Shown here: positions 17,331 to 26,820 of the stretch, in pieces
How the letters are laid out: each line of letters begins with the position of its first letter
How positions within the stretch are numbered: the first letter of the stretch is position 1
Source: GCA-002727615 sp964442655
GTDB lineage: Bacteria > Pseudomonadota > Alphaproteobacteria > TMED109
Assembly (NCBI GenBank): GCA_964442655.1
Contig: CAYTZM010000003.1
Coordinates: forward strand, 1 to 64,000
Direction of reading: 5' to 3'
DNA: 64,000 nt
Position numbers and translations under genes: made by a program
Notes under the pieces: generated by a model
The model's database searches: none
What the model was told of the DNA's origin: nothing
What the model saw: only the letters and a program-made list of their open reading frames with translations

Positions 17331-17728
17331 TGAGTGGGAGTAAAATTTTCAAGCATATATTTTATAAGAGTTATATTTTTATATTTACCCTAATGATTTC
17401 TTTGCCATTTTTAGCATTAGTAAAAAATCAAGATTTAATAATAAAATGTTTAGAGATAACTGGAACCGGCGGACAAGATATATTTAAAATAAATAAACCA
17501 GAATTTTTTTGGTATTATAACTCCAAATGGTATGAATTGTCGGTTTCTCAAAAAGGTGTAGCAAAAGATTGGGACATAGATTTTAAGGAAAATTTAATTA
17601 GATTATATAATAAGAAAATGGAATGGTTAAGGGAAATAGACCTTAAGAACATGACTGCTTATATGCAATTTTCTTCTGGAGAGCAGTATTTGTATGAATG
17701 TAAAAAAATAAAATTTATAACGGAGTGA
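17331..17728 (+). CDS. Secreted protein of unknown function
   Basis: Not recognised. Collapsing the 14-base duplication, the frame begins at a TTG (17331) inside the last codons of guaA. It encodes about 131 residues with an N-terminal signal sequence or membrane anchor (about 1-30, IFIFTLMISLPFLALV). The mature part has two cysteines (IKCLEI and YECKKI) that could form a disulfide, and aromatic-rich segments such as FFWYYNSKWYEL. An AGG lies five bases before the TTG. It is followed directly by a GST gene whose alternative GTG start would overlap it. Confidence 0.6.
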
Positions 17729-17736
17729 TATTAAAA

Positions 17737-18792
17737 ATGAAAAACTTAATAGTTAAGGGTGCTCCAGGGTCACCTTATACTAGAAAGATGTTGAGTTTAC
17801 TAAGATATAGAAGAATACCTTACAATTTTATAATTGGTGGTTTATTTGATCAGGGTATAATGGACACAAAGAGTTTGCCTAAAGCTAAGGTAAATTTAAT
17901 GCCTACATTTTACTTTGAAAATAAAAATAAAGAGTTAGAACCTATGGTAGATTCTACATTTATTTTGAGAAAATTAGAAAAATCTTATTTAGCTAGATCT
18001 GTTATACCAAAAAATGCAGTTTTAAAATTTTTAGATTATTTTCTTGAAGATTTTGCTGATGAATGGTTAACAAAAGCTACATTTCATTATAGATGGTCAT
18101 ATGATGAAGATATTAAAAAAGCTGGCGCAACATTATCACGTTGGAGGTCGCTAACAGATAATGAAGAGCAAATAAAACCTATTAAAGATAAAATTTCTGA
18201 ACGACAAATTTCTCGTTTATATGTTGTAGGAAGTAATAAAATTACATCAAATATTATTGAGAATAGTTATAAAAATATTTTAAAACTAATGGACAATCAT
18301 ATGAATAACTCTCCTTACATGTTTGGAGAAAGACCTAGTTCAAGTGATTTTGCACTATATGGACAGCTTACTCAACTAGCTACGTTTGATCCAACTCCTA
18401 TGAAGATTGCAGATAATATTGCGTCTAGAATTGTTGCTTGGGTTGGGGTTATGGAAGATTTATCTGGCTTGGAAATTAATAATATGGATTGGATAGATGC
18501 TGATAATATTTCCGAAACATTCAGAAATATTTTTTGTGAAATTGGAAATACTTATGTTCCAGTTTTATTGGCGAATTATAATGCAGTTTATGATAATCAG
18601 GATAAAGTAGAAACTGATATAAATGGAAAATTATGGTCTCAAAAACCTTTTCCATATCAAGCAAAATGTTTAAATTGGATTAAAGAACAATATAATTTAT
18701 TAGAAGGTAAGGATAAAAGTTTTATAAATAATTTTTTAGCTGGTTCCGGTTGTGAGTCAGTATTTTTTGATAAAAAAATAATAAGAAAGTAA
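17737..18792 (+). CDS. Glutathione S-transferase family protein
   Basis: 351-residue protein with an N-terminal thioredoxin-like GST domain (about 1-85; VKGAPGSPYTRKMLSLLRY, then NLMPTFYFE with the cis-proline and MVDSTFILRKLE). An extended helical C-terminal domain follows (SPYMFGERPSSSDFALYGQL). It is longer than classical GSTs (about 210), with an extra C-terminal stretch. Substrate and reaction are unknown. I use the ATG at 17737 with GGAG upstream, not the GTG at 17725 that overlaps the previous gene. Confidence 0.75.
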   Translation: MKNLIVKGAPGSPYTRKMLSLLRYRRIPYNFIIGGLFDQGIMDTKSLPKAKVNLMPTFYFENKNKELEPMVDSTFILRKLEKSYLARSVIPKNAVLKFLDYFLEDFADEWLTKATFHYRWSYDEDIKKAGATLSRWRSLTDNEEQIKPIKDKISERQISRLYVVGSNKITSNIIENSYKNILKLMDNHMNNSPYMFGERPSSSDFALYGQLTQLATFDPTPMKIADNIASRIVAWVGVMEDLSGLEINNMDWIDADNISETFRNIFCEIGNTYVPVLLANYNAVYDNQDKVETDINGKLWSQKPFPYQAKCLNWIKEQYNLLEGKDKSFINNFLAGSGCESVFFDKKIIRK

Positions 18793-18821
18793 AACTATAA
18801 TGATAAGTATTAGAAAGGTTA

Positions 18822-19475
18822 GTGAGTAGTAATATGATTAAGTTTCTTATAGAAGGATTTAAAGATTTTAAGATAAATTATTATGATAATGATAAGTCAT
18901 ATATTACTAATCTAGTGAAAAGCGGACAAAAGCCTAAAACAATGGTTATTTCTTGTTCTGATTCTAGAGTAGATCCAGCTATATTGTTTCAGACAAAGCC
19001 TGGTGAAATTTTTGCAGTTAGAAATGTTGCTAATTTAGTTCCACCTTATGCACCAGATAAAGGACATCATGGCGTTAGTGCAGCCATTGAATTTGGAGTT
19101 CTTGATCTAAAAATACAAGATATTATAATTTTGGGACATGCTCATTGCAGTGGTATAAGAGAGTTATGCAATAACTCTAAAGAGCTTATAAATCATACAT
19201 CATTCAAAAATATGAAGAGAGAATTTATTGATAGTTGGATGAATATTGCCGCTCCAATTATGAGAAAATTTGATTTAAAGGATAATTCAGAAATTTTGCA
19301 GCATGAAGTTGAAAAAGAATCTATAATAAATTCAATTAAAAATTTAATGACTTTTCCTTGGGTATCCAAATTAGTTGAGGATAAAAAATTAAATATACAT
19401 GGATGGTGGTTTGATATAGAAAGTGGTGAACTTTATCATTTTGATGAAAGCAATGAGAAATTTATTAAAATGTAA
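18822..19475 (+). CDS. Beta-class carbonic anhydrase
   Basis: Zinc enzyme interconverting CO2 and bicarbonate in the cytoplasm, supplying bicarbonate to carboxylases. Zinc ligands and the catalytic dyad are visible: SCSDSRVDPA (Cys, with Asp-Arg) and GHAHCSGI (His and second Cys). VRNVANLVPP is also typical. The length of 217 residues is normal. The start is GTG at 18822 with AGAAAGG close upstream, or ATG at 18834. Confidence 0.93.
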   Translation: MSSNMIKFLIEGFKDFKINYYDNDKSYITNLVKSGQKPKTMVISCSDSRVDPAILFQTKPGEIFAVRNVANLVPPYAPDKGHHGVSAAIEFGVLDLKIQDIIILGHAHCSGIRELCNNSKELINHTSFKNMKREFIDSWMNIAAPIMRKFDLKDNSEILQHEVEKESIINSIKNLMTFPWVSKLVEDKKLNIHGWWFDIESGELYHFDESNEKFIKM

Positions 19476-19500
19476 TATAAAAAATTTAGTCAAATTTGAA

Positions 19501-20565
19501 ATGAAAAATTTTTTATATTATTTAATTATATTTATTTTTTTTTCATTTCCTGTTTTCTCTCAAACTTTAAAATTTTCAAAATTAATTAATTTAAGTTCTC
19601 CATGGGGTATGAGTTTTATTGATGATAATCAAATATTGGTGACTGAAAAAGATGGTAAGATTTTATTAATTAATTTGTATACTGATGAAATTAACGAAAT
19701 TGAGCATAATCTTAAAATATTATCTAAAGGACAAGGAGGGTTATTAGATATAATTTATCAAAGGAATAATGTTTGGGTTTCTTATTCAGAGGATAGGGGA
19801 TCAGGAAAAACGAGTACATCTATATCTAAAGGAACTTTTAATAAGAGTAGGATAAATTTTATAAATATTTTTAGAGCTGAACCTCCAATAGATTCTGGCT
19901 ACCATTTTGGTTCAAGGTTAGCAATAAAAGATGAGTATTTATTTGCTACTATTGGGGAAAGAGGCAAGGGAATGATAGCCCAAGATTATACTCAACACCC
20001 AGGAAGTATAATTAGAATTTATCTTGATGGGACGATACCTAAAGATAATCCAAAATATACTGGTAAAAATGATTGGCTTCCTGAAATTTTTCAAATAGGG
20101 GTGAGAAATCCTCAAGGTTTAACTTTGTCACCATTTGATAATAAGGTTTATGCTAGTAATCATGGAGCAAGAGGAGGAGATTGGTTTGGTGAGATAAAGA
20201 AGTCTGAGAATTATGGTTGGAAGATTTTAGGTTGGGGCGGTATTAATTACTCAGGAAGAGAAATAGGTCCGATGTGGTTAGAAGGTTTTACAAGAGCTAT
20301 TTATTATTGGGTTCCTTCAATAGCTGTAAGTGCTATTACAATTTATAAAGGGGAAGAATTTAATGAGTGGGAGGGTGATGCATTAGTAACTTCACTTAAA
20401 GATAGATCTTTAAGGAAATTAAATTTTAAAAATTTAGCAAATATTGAAGAGAGAGTTATATTTTCGGACCAAATTGGCAGAATAAGAGATATTCAAATTC
20501 ATTCTTTGACTGGTAAAATATTTTTTTTAAGTAATAATGGTTTGTGGTTAATGGAAAAAAAGTAG
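19501..20565 (+). CDS. Secreted PQQ-dependent sugar dehydrogenase family protein (Asd/YliI-like)
   Basis: Soluble beta-propeller quinoprotein of the glucose/sorbosone dehydrogenase family, expected to oxidise aldose sugars in the periplasm with PQQ. The mature protein shows SSPWGMSF, the signature SGYHFGSRLAIKDEYLFATIGERG, QHPGSIIRIYLDG, FQIGVRNPQGLTLSP and ASNHGARGGDWFGE. I take the start at ATG 19501, which gives a clean signal peptide (MKNFLYYLIIFIFFSFPVFS, then Q) and 354 residues. An upstream in-frame ATG at 19423 would overlap the carbonic anhydrase gene and spoil the signal peptide. It is the only plausible PQQ-using enzyme seen in the window. Confidence 0.88.
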   Translation: MKNFLYYLIIFIFFSFPVFSQTLKFSKLINLSSPWGMSFIDDNQILVTEKDGKILLINLYTDEINEIEHNLKILSKGQGGLLDIIYQRNNVWVSYSEDRGSGKTSTSISKGTFNKSRINFINIFRAEPPIDSGYHFGSRLAIKDEYLFATIGERGKGMIAQDYTQHPGSIIRIYLDGTIPKDNPKYTGKNDWLPEIFQIGVRNPQGLTLSPFDNKVYASNHGARGGDWFGEIKKSENYGWKILGWGGINYSGREIGPMWLEGFTRAIYYWVPSIAVSAITIYKGEEFNEWEGDALVTSLKDRSLRKLNFKNLANIEERVIFSDQIGRIRDIQIHSLTGKIFFLSNNGLWLMEKK

Positions 20566-20575
20566 GAGAGATAAA

Positions 20576-20875
20576 ATGTCTAAAAAACCTGTGTATATAG
20601 TAGCTGATGTAGATATTCACAATTTAGAAAACTATAAAATATATATGGAAAGAGTAAAACCTGTAGTTGAAAAATTTGGTGGAAAATATTTGACTAGAGG
20701 AGGCCCAATGGAGGCAGTTGAAACTAAGCTTTGGAATCCAACAAGAATGGTTTTGTTAAAATTTCCTGATAAAGAATCTGCATTAGAATGGATGAATTCT
20801 GATGAATATAAACCCATTAAGAAATTAAGACAGGAAAATTCTACAGGCACATTGGTATTATTAGAAGGTATTTAG
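20576..20875 (+). CDS. DUF1330 family protein
   Basis: 99-residue protein with the small alpha/beta-barrel fold of DUF1330: YIVADVDIHNLENYKIYMERV, GGKYLTRGG and the ALEWMNSDEYKPIKKLR segment. The biochemical function of the family is not established. It lies 10 bases after the sugar dehydrogenase with a GGAGAG ribosome binding site, so it is likely co-transcribed. Confidence 0.85.
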   Translation: MSKKPVYIVADVDIHNLENYKIYMERVKPVVEKFGGKYLTRGGPMEAVETKLWNPTRMVLLKFPDKESALEWMNSDEYKPIKKLRQENSTGTLVLLEGI

Positions 20876-20910
20876 ATTTAAAAAATTATAAATAGTTAAA
20901 AGGAGTTAAT

Positions 20911-21105
20911 ATGAATAAAGATAAAAGTAAAGAAGAAGATGTTAATAATCAAATAAGAAAATTTTTAAAAATAGTTGGTATTACTTCTCACAACAAGATT
21001 AGTGAAAAGTTAAAAGAAAATAATAATTTAATTAAGGTTGCTATGAAATTTGAAATAAATGGAGTTGAAATAGAGAAATTTGAAACTGAATTTAAAAATA
21101 TTTAG
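20911..21105 (+). CDS. DUF6494-like small protein
   Basis: 64-residue protein with AAGGAGT before the ATG. The pattern NNQIRKFLKIVGITSHNKI followed by an acidic/lysine segment and AMKFEINGVEIE resembles the alphaproteobacterial DUF6494 family. Function unknown. Assignment is from memory of the family pattern. Confidence 0.6.
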   Translation: MNKDKSKEEDVNNQIRKFLKIVGITSHNKISEKLKENNNLIKVAMKFEINGVEIEKFETEFKNI

Positions 21106-21198
21106 ATTTTGAAAAATTTTTAGAATTAATTGAATAAATATTTATTTTACAAGGTTGATAATTTAAAATTATTTTTGAATTCACTGGAGAGTTAGATT

Positions 21199-22212
21199 AT
21201 GAAATATAATAGTAGTCGAAAATTAGGAAAATTTGGACCAGATATTGCTCCTATAGGTATTGGAGCTATGTCATTTACAGATTTTTATGGACCATGTAAT
21301 GATGAACAAGCAAATAATATTCTTAATACTGCTTTAGATTTAGGTTTAAATCATATTGATACTTCAAATGTATATGGTAATGGTACTTCAGAAAGAAGAA
21401 TAGGAGATTTTTTAGCAAAGCAAGGTAAACAAAAAAATGAACTTTTTGTTTTAGCAACTAAAGCAGCAATTTATAAGGACCCTGAAACTGGTGCCAGAGG
21501 ATTCAATAATAGTAAAAAACATTTAGAGGAAGAATTAGATAAGAGTTTAGATCGTTTAGGTGTAGATTATATTGATCTTTTTTATGTGCACAGAAGAGAT
21601 TTTAAAATACCTATAGAAGAAGTTACACAATATTTAGCAAAATTTGTGGAAAAAGGTAAAGTTAAAAGTATAGGTTTTTCTGAGATTGCACCTACATCCT
21701 TAATAAAGGCATCTAAAGTGCATCATATTGCTGCAGTTCAATCAGAATATTCTTTATCTACAAGGTCTCCAGAAATGGGTTTGGTCCAAAATTGTAAAGA
21801 ACTAGGCACTGCTTTAGTTGCTTTTAGTCCTGTAGGAAGGTCTTTTTTAACTGATACTCCTCTATCATATGAAAGTGGGCAAAAGTTAGATTTTACAAAA
21901 AATAACCCTAGATTTATTAAAGAAAATTATCATGAAAATATAAGGCTAACAGAGAAATTTAGGTCTTATGCTAAAAATATTGGTTTTAAAACCGCTACAT
22001 TAGCAATTGCTTGGTTATTAAACCAAGGTGAACATATTATTCCTATTCCTGGAACTCGTTCTGTGAATCATTTAAATCAATTAGCTGCGGCTAGGGATAT
22101 TGATTTAACTGATGAAATAGTCTCACAAATAGAACGTATTTTGCCTATAGGTTGGGCTTATGGCGACAGATATTCAGATGTACAATGGGTAGGCCCTGAA
22201 AGATATTGTTAA
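21199..22212 (+). CDS. Aldo/keto reductase
   Basis: NADPH-dependent oxidoreductase of the AKR superfamily, 337 residues, TIM barrel. The catalytic Asp-Tyr appear in NHIDTSNVYGNGTSE, the Lys in FVLATKAAIY, and the His in DLFYVHRRD. The cofactor-binding C-terminus reads IPIPGTRSVNHLNQLAAA. It resembles the YhdN/Tas-type subgroup acting on small aldehydes. The GGAGAG ribosome binding site is well placed. The stop overlaps the end of glcB by 4 bases on the other strand. Confidence 0.9.
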   Translation: MKYNSSRKLGKFGPDIAPIGIGAMSFTDFYGPCNDEQANNILNTALDLGLNHIDTSNVYGNGTSERRIGDFLAKQGKQKNELFVLATKAAIYKDPETGARGFNNSKKHLEEELDKSLDRLGVDYIDLFYVHRRDFKIPIEEVTQYLAKFVEKGKVKSIGFSEIAPTSLIKASKVHHIAAVQSEYSLSTRSPEMGLVQNCKELGTALVAFSPVGRSFLTDTPLSYESGQKLDFTKNNPRFIKENYHENIRLTEKFRSYAKNIGFKTATLAIAWLLNQGEHIIPIPGTRSVNHLNQLAAARDIDLTDEIVSQIERILPIGWAYGDRYSDVQWVGPERYC

Positions 22213-24362
22213 GAATCTTTTAGTTCTTGTCTTCTTTCATGTAACACAGGTTCAGTATATCCAGAAGGAAGCTCTGTTCCTTTAAAAACTAAATCGCAAG
22301 CAGCTTTATAGGCAATAGTATTAAAAGAAGGTGCCATAGCGATATATTTTTTATCATCTTTATTTTGCTCATCAACGACTTTTGCCATTTTTTGCATAGT
22401 AGATACAACCTGCTCTTTAGTAACAATTCCATGATGCAACCAATTGGCTAATGCTTGCGAGGAAATTCTACAAGTAGCTCTATCTTCCATTAAACCAATA
22501 TCATGAATATCTGGAACTTTAGAACACCCTATTCCTTGATCTATCCAACGGACTACATAACCTAAAATTCCTTGAGCATTATTTTCTATTTCTTGGTTAA
22601 TTTCTTCACTAGACCAATTTTCGCCATCTGCAATAGGAATAGTTAGTAAATCATTAATATTTGGGTTATTTTGTTCTTGAATTATTTTATTTTGTATATC
22701 AAAAACATTTACTTCATGATAATGAGTGGCATGTAAAGTAGCAGCAGTTGGGCTTGGTACCCAGGCACAATTAGCACCAGCTTTCGGGTGCCCTAATTTT
22801 TGTTCTAACATATCATGCATTAAGTCTGGCATTGCCCACATACCTTTTCCAATTTGAGCTTTACCTTGCAGTCCACAAGAAAGTCCAATTTGTACATTTC
22901 TTTTTTCATAAGATTCTATCCATTTAGTTTTTTTCATATCTCCTTTTTTAAGAAAAGGACCTGCTTCCATTGAAGTATGTATTTCATCACCAGTTCTATC
23001 TAAGAAGCCAGTATTAATAAAAGCAACTCTAGATTTAGCAGCTCTAATGCATTCTTTTAGATTAGCACTAGTACGTCTTTCTTCATCCATAATACCTAAT
23101 TTAACAGTATTTTTAGGAAGGTTTAAGACTTGTTCTACTTTAGTAAAGATTTCATCAGAAAAAGAAACTTCTTCTGGTCCATGCATTTTGGGTTTAACAA
23201 TATATATAGATTTTTTTACAGAGTTACGTACACCTTCATTTTTACTTAAATCATGCTTTGCTATTAATGTAGTGCAGATTGCATCCATTATACCTTCACT
23301 AATTTCATTATTATTTTTGTCTAAAATAGAAGGGTTGGTCATTAAATGTCCTACATTCCTATTTAACATTAAAGAGCGTCCTTTTAGCACTTTGTTATTT
23401 CCATTTTTGCTAATAAAATTAATATCTTTGTTTAAAGTTCTAGTAATATTTTTTCCATTTTTATTAAACTCTTCTGACAAGTCTCCTTTCATAAGACCTA
23501 ACCAATTTCGGTAAGCTAGAACTTTGTCTTCACTATCTACTGCTGCAACACTATCTTCACAATCCATAATAGTTGTAAGTGCGGATTCAAGAATTATATC
23601 TGATATGTTAGCTGGGTCATCTTTTCCAATTGTATGAAGTGGATCAATTTGAATACGAATATGTAAATTATTTTTTTTAAAAATTACTTCTTTTAAATTA
23701 CTGTTTTCATCATTAATATATCCTATGTACTGATTTGAATTTTCTAATGTTATTTCTTTATCAGAAGTTATTTTTAATGCATTGTCTTCTATTTTTATAG
23801 AATTAATTTCTTCCCATTTGGCATTATTTAAGGGAACTACTTTATTTAAATAATTTTTAGCAAATTTAATAACTTTTGAACCTCTTTCTGAACTATAACT
23901 TCCTGAAGGGGGAAGGTCTCCCATAGCATCAGTACCATATAAGGCATCATAAAAACTTCCCCATCTAGCATTAGCGGCGTTGAGTGCATATCGTGCGTTC
24001 ATTATAGGTACTACAAGTTGAGGTCCGCAAATTTCTGCAATTTCTGGATCAACATTACTAGTATCAATTGTAAAATCTGAGCCTTCAGGTACTATATAAT
24101 TTATTTCACGTAGAAAATTAGTATATTCCTCAGTATTGTGGATATTGCCTTTATTTTTTTTATGCCATTCATCAATTTGTTTTTGTATAATTTCTCTTTT
24201 ATTAATTAATTCTCTATTTTTAGGATTTAAACTGTTTACGATTTCAGAAAAACCATTCCAAAATTGCTCTGAACTAACTTCAGTACCGGGTAATGCTTCA
24301 TTTTCTATAAAATTCAATAATTTATTGTCAACTTTAAGACCGTTTTTATCAGTTCTACTCAA
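22209..24362 (-). CDS. glcB: Malate synthase G
   Basis: Condenses glyoxylate with acetyl-CoA to malate. The 717 residues match the monomeric G isoform. Recognisable parts are GPQLVVPIMNARYALNAANARWGS near the N-terminal barrel, the acidic metal site MDCEDSVAAVD, KMHGPEEV, GIMDEERRTSANL, and AGANCAWVPSPTAATLHA with HYHEV. The start is TTG at 24362 behind GGGGAT. No isocitrate lyase is visible, so glyoxylate may come from glycolate or purine breakdown instead of a complete shunt; this is inference from the window only. Confidence 0.96.
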   Translation of the reverse strand: MSRTDKNGLKVDNKLLNFIENEALPGTEVSSEQFWNGFSEIVNSLNPKNRELINKREIIQKQIDEWHKKNKGNIHNTEEYTNFLREINYIVPEGSDFTIDTSNVDPEIAEICGPQLVVPIMNARYALNAANARWGSFYDALYGTDAMGDLPPSGSYSSERGSKVIKFAKNYLNKVVPLNNAKWEEINSIKIEDNALKITSDKEITLENSNQYIGYINDENSNLKEVIFKKNNLHIRIQIDPLHTIGKDDPANISDIILESALTTIMDCEDSVAAVDSEDKVLAYRNWLGLMKGDLSEEFNKNGKNITRTLNKDINFISKNGNNKVLKGRSLMLNRNVGHLMTNPSILDKNNNEISEGIMDAICTTLIAKHDLSKNEGVRNSVKKSIYIVKPKMHGPEEVSFSDEIFTKVEQVLNLPKNTVKLGIMDEERRTSANLKECIRAAKSRVAFINTGFLDRTGDEIHTSMEAGPFLKKGDMKKTKWIESYEKRNVQIGLSCGLQGKAQIGKGMWAMPDLMHDMLEQKLGHPKAGANCAWVPSPTAATLHATHYHEVNVFDIQNKIIQEQNNPNINDLLTIPIADGENWSSEEINQEIENNAQGILGYVVRWIDQGIGCSKVPDIHDIGLMEDRATCRISSQALANWLHHGIVTKEQVVSTMQKMAKVVDEQNKDDKKYIAMAPSFNTIAYKAACDLVFKGTELPSGYTEPVLHERRQELKDS

Positions 24363-24386
24363 ATTTTATCCCCATTTTTATAAGAA

Positions 24387-24710
24387 TTAATTATTATTAA
24401 CCCATTCTTTCATATTCCATGGTTCATATAGTGTCCAAATATAATCAGTTAAAGAATCTTCTCTTAATGGATGAATATTTTGCTTTTCTCCTTCATCTAG
24501 AAATTCCTGAAATATTTCTTCACTTGGAAATTCAACTACTATCATATATTTTCTTTCAGTGTTGCCATGTAATTTTCGAATTGGTTTCCATCCTGATGAA
24601 ATTACACGCCCTCCTTTACCATAAATAATTTTACCAGCTTTAACAGAATAATCTTTATAATCATTTTCTTTATTAGCTAATATATTAAAAACATTAAGAG
24701 CATAGACCAT
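24387..24710 (-). CDS. DUF1330-like small protein
   Basis: 107 residues with the ferredoxin-like pattern of DUF1330 or related antibiotic-biosynthesis-monooxygenase-fold proteins: VFNILANKENDYKDYSVKAG, GGRVISSGWKP and RKYMIVVEFPSEEIFQEFLDE. The function is unknown. It lies 24 bases upstream of glcB on the same strand and is probably co-transcribed. It is distant from the other DUF1330 gene at 20576. Confidence 0.7.
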   Translation of the reverse strand: MVYALNVFNILANKENDYKDYSVKAGKIIYGKGGRVISSGWKPIRKLHGNTERKYMIVVEFPSEEIFQEFLDEGEKQNIHPLREDSLTDYIWTLYEPWNMKEWVNNN

Positions 24711-24824
24711 ATTTCACCTATAAACATATTCTAAAAACATACTATACTATATTTTTTATATTCGTTACAAAATAAAATATTGATATATTATATTTTTAAG
24801 AATGATAATTATTAGGTAAATAGT

Positions 24825-26777
24825 ATGAAATCACGAATTATTTGGAAACCTTCAGAGAATATAATTAAATCTTCTAATTTATTTAAATTATATGATTTTA
24901 TAGGGCTTAATAATAAAAATTATGATCAACTTCATTCTTGGTCCATAAAAAATAAAGGGGAATTTTGGAGTAAAATCTGGGACTTTACAAATGTAATAGG
25001 TGATAAAGGAAAAATTAACTTTCAAGAGAATAAAAATGCTTGGATGACAGGAGCTAAATTTTTTCCTGAAGCTAAATTGAATTTAGCTGAAAATTTATTA
25101 CGAGGAAAAGATGATTCAATTTCTGTAGTAGAAACAGATGAAAGTGGAAATTATAAAGAATATACTCTTAAAGAAATTAAATTGATGGTTGGTAAAACAG
25201 CTAATGGTTTAAAAAATTTAGATGTTAAAGCAGGTGACAGGGTTGCAGCGATATTACCTAATAGAATTGAAAGTCTTATTAGTTTGTTAGCATCAGCATC
25301 GATTGGAGCTGTATGGACTTCTTGTTCTCCAGATTTTGGAACTAAAGCTATTATTGATAGAATTGGTCAGACTGATCCTAAAGTTTTATTCTCTACTTCT
25401 AATTATAGATATGCAGGTAAGAATCATGATTTTTCAAGTCGAATATTAGAAGTAAGTAAGGGATTAAAAAATTTAGAGGTGTTAGTGTTATCTGAAGATA
25501 ATAATATTGTTTACTCTAAATTAAATTGTGAATCTGAATTATTTATAAATTTTGGTAAAGATAGTTCTCTTTCTTATGAAAGAGTTTCATTTTCTGATCC
25601 TTCTTATATTTTATATACTTCTGGCACAACGGGAGCCCCTAAAGCTATTGTTCATTCTGTAGGAGGTGTAATTTTACAGCATTTAAAAGAGCACAAAATA
25701 CATTGTGACATTAAACCAGATGATAGAGTAATGTGGTACACTAATGTTGCTTGGATGATGTATCATTGGATTGTATCTAGTATGGCTAGTGAAGCAACTT
25801 TAGTGCTTTATGATGGTGCACCAATAATTAGTATAAAAAATTCAATTAATTATTCATTGCTTTGGGAAATTGCAGAAAAAACTAGTTTAACACATATGGG
25901 AATTAGTCCAAAATATATTTCTAGTTTACAAGATAATAATTATATTCCTAATAAGCATTATGAGTTTAAATATTTAAAATGGTTAATGTCTGCTGGTTCT
26001 CCGGTTGCTCCACATCAGTTTGATTGGATATATAATTCGATAAAGAAAGATATGGGTTTTGCATCTATTTCTGGTGGATCAGAAGTAATGGGATGTTTTA
26101 TGCTAGGTTCTCCTATGCACCCAGTTCGTAGAGGAGAATTAACAGTAAAGGGATTAGGTATGGGAGTAAATATTTTTGATGATAAAAATGTTCCTGTTAT
26201 AGGAAAGCCAGGAGATTTGGTATGTACAGAACCTTTTCCTTCAATGCCTATTACATTCTGGGGCAAGAATGGAGATGAAAGGTACAAAGATACTTATTTT
26301 AAAGAACGTGTAGAAGTTTGGACACATGGTGATTTAGCAGAACTTACACAATATGGGTCAGGAATAATTTATGGAAGAACTGATAATACTTTAAACCCAG
26401 GTGGAGTGAGAATAGGAACAGCTGAAATTTATAATATTTGTGAAACTTTTAATGAAATAGAAGATTGTTTAGTATTTGCTGAGAAAACTAATAATGATGA
26501 AGAAATTATTTTATGTGTTAAATTAAAAAATAATAATAGTTTGGATCTTAATTTTTCAAAAAAGCTTAGAAAAACTATTAGAGATAATGCATCTCCTAGA
26601 CATGTTCCAAATAAAATATATGAGGTTCAAGAAATTCCTTATACGATGAATGGAAAAAAGGTTGAAGCTGCAGCAAGGTGGGTATTAGAAGGGAAAGATG
26701 TTCCTAATATACATTCTTTATCTAACCCGGAATGTTTAAAAGAATATTCAAAATTAAAAGAAATAGAAGCTTTATAA
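24825..26777 (+). CDS. Acetoacetyl-CoA synthetase (acetoacetate-CoA ligase)
   Basis: Activates acetoacetate to acetoacetyl-CoA with ATP, feeding ketone bodies or PHB-type carbon into central metabolism. At 650 residues it has the N-terminal IIWKPSENIIKSSN typical of this family, LHSWSIKNKGEFWSKIWDF and the AMP-binding loop ILYTSGTTGAPKAIVH. WMMYHWIVSSMASEATLVL, then GGSEVMGCF, and the C-terminal IPYTMNGKKVEAAARWVLEG with the catalytic Lys follow. It is divergent from the DUF1330/glcB pair. Confidence 0.93.
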   Translation: MKSRIIWKPSENIIKSSNLFKLYDFIGLNNKNYDQLHSWSIKNKGEFWSKIWDFTNVIGDKGKINFQENKNAWMTGAKFFPEAKLNLAENLLRGKDDSISVVETDESGNYKEYTLKEIKLMVGKTANGLKNLDVKAGDRVAAILPNRIESLISLLASASIGAVWTSCSPDFGTKAIIDRIGQTDPKVLFSTSNYRYAGKNHDFSSRILEVSKGLKNLEVLVLSEDNNIVYSKLNCESELFINFGKDSSLSYERVSFSDPSYILYTSGTTGAPKAIVHSVGGVILQHLKEHKIHCDIKPDDRVMWYTNVAWMMYHWIVSSMASEATLVLYDGAPIISIKNSINYSLLWEIAEKTSLTHMGISPKYISSLQDNNYIPNKHYEFKYLKWLMSAGSPVAPHQFDWIYNSIKKDMGFASISGGSEVMGCFMLGSPMHPVRRGELTVKGLGMGVNIFDDKNVPVIGKPGDLVCTEPFPSMPITFWGKNGDERYKDTYFKERVEVWTHGDLAELTQYGSGIIYGRTDNTLNPGGVRIGTAEIYNICETFNEIEDCLVFAEKTNNDEEIILCVKLKNNNSLDLNFSKKLRKTIRDNASPRHVPNKIYEVQEIPYTMNGKKVEAAARWVLEGKDVPNIHSLSNPECLKEYSKLKEIEAL

Positions 26778-26820
26778 ATTAACATTATATAATTGGGTAT
26801 TTATTGAGAGAATAATAAAT

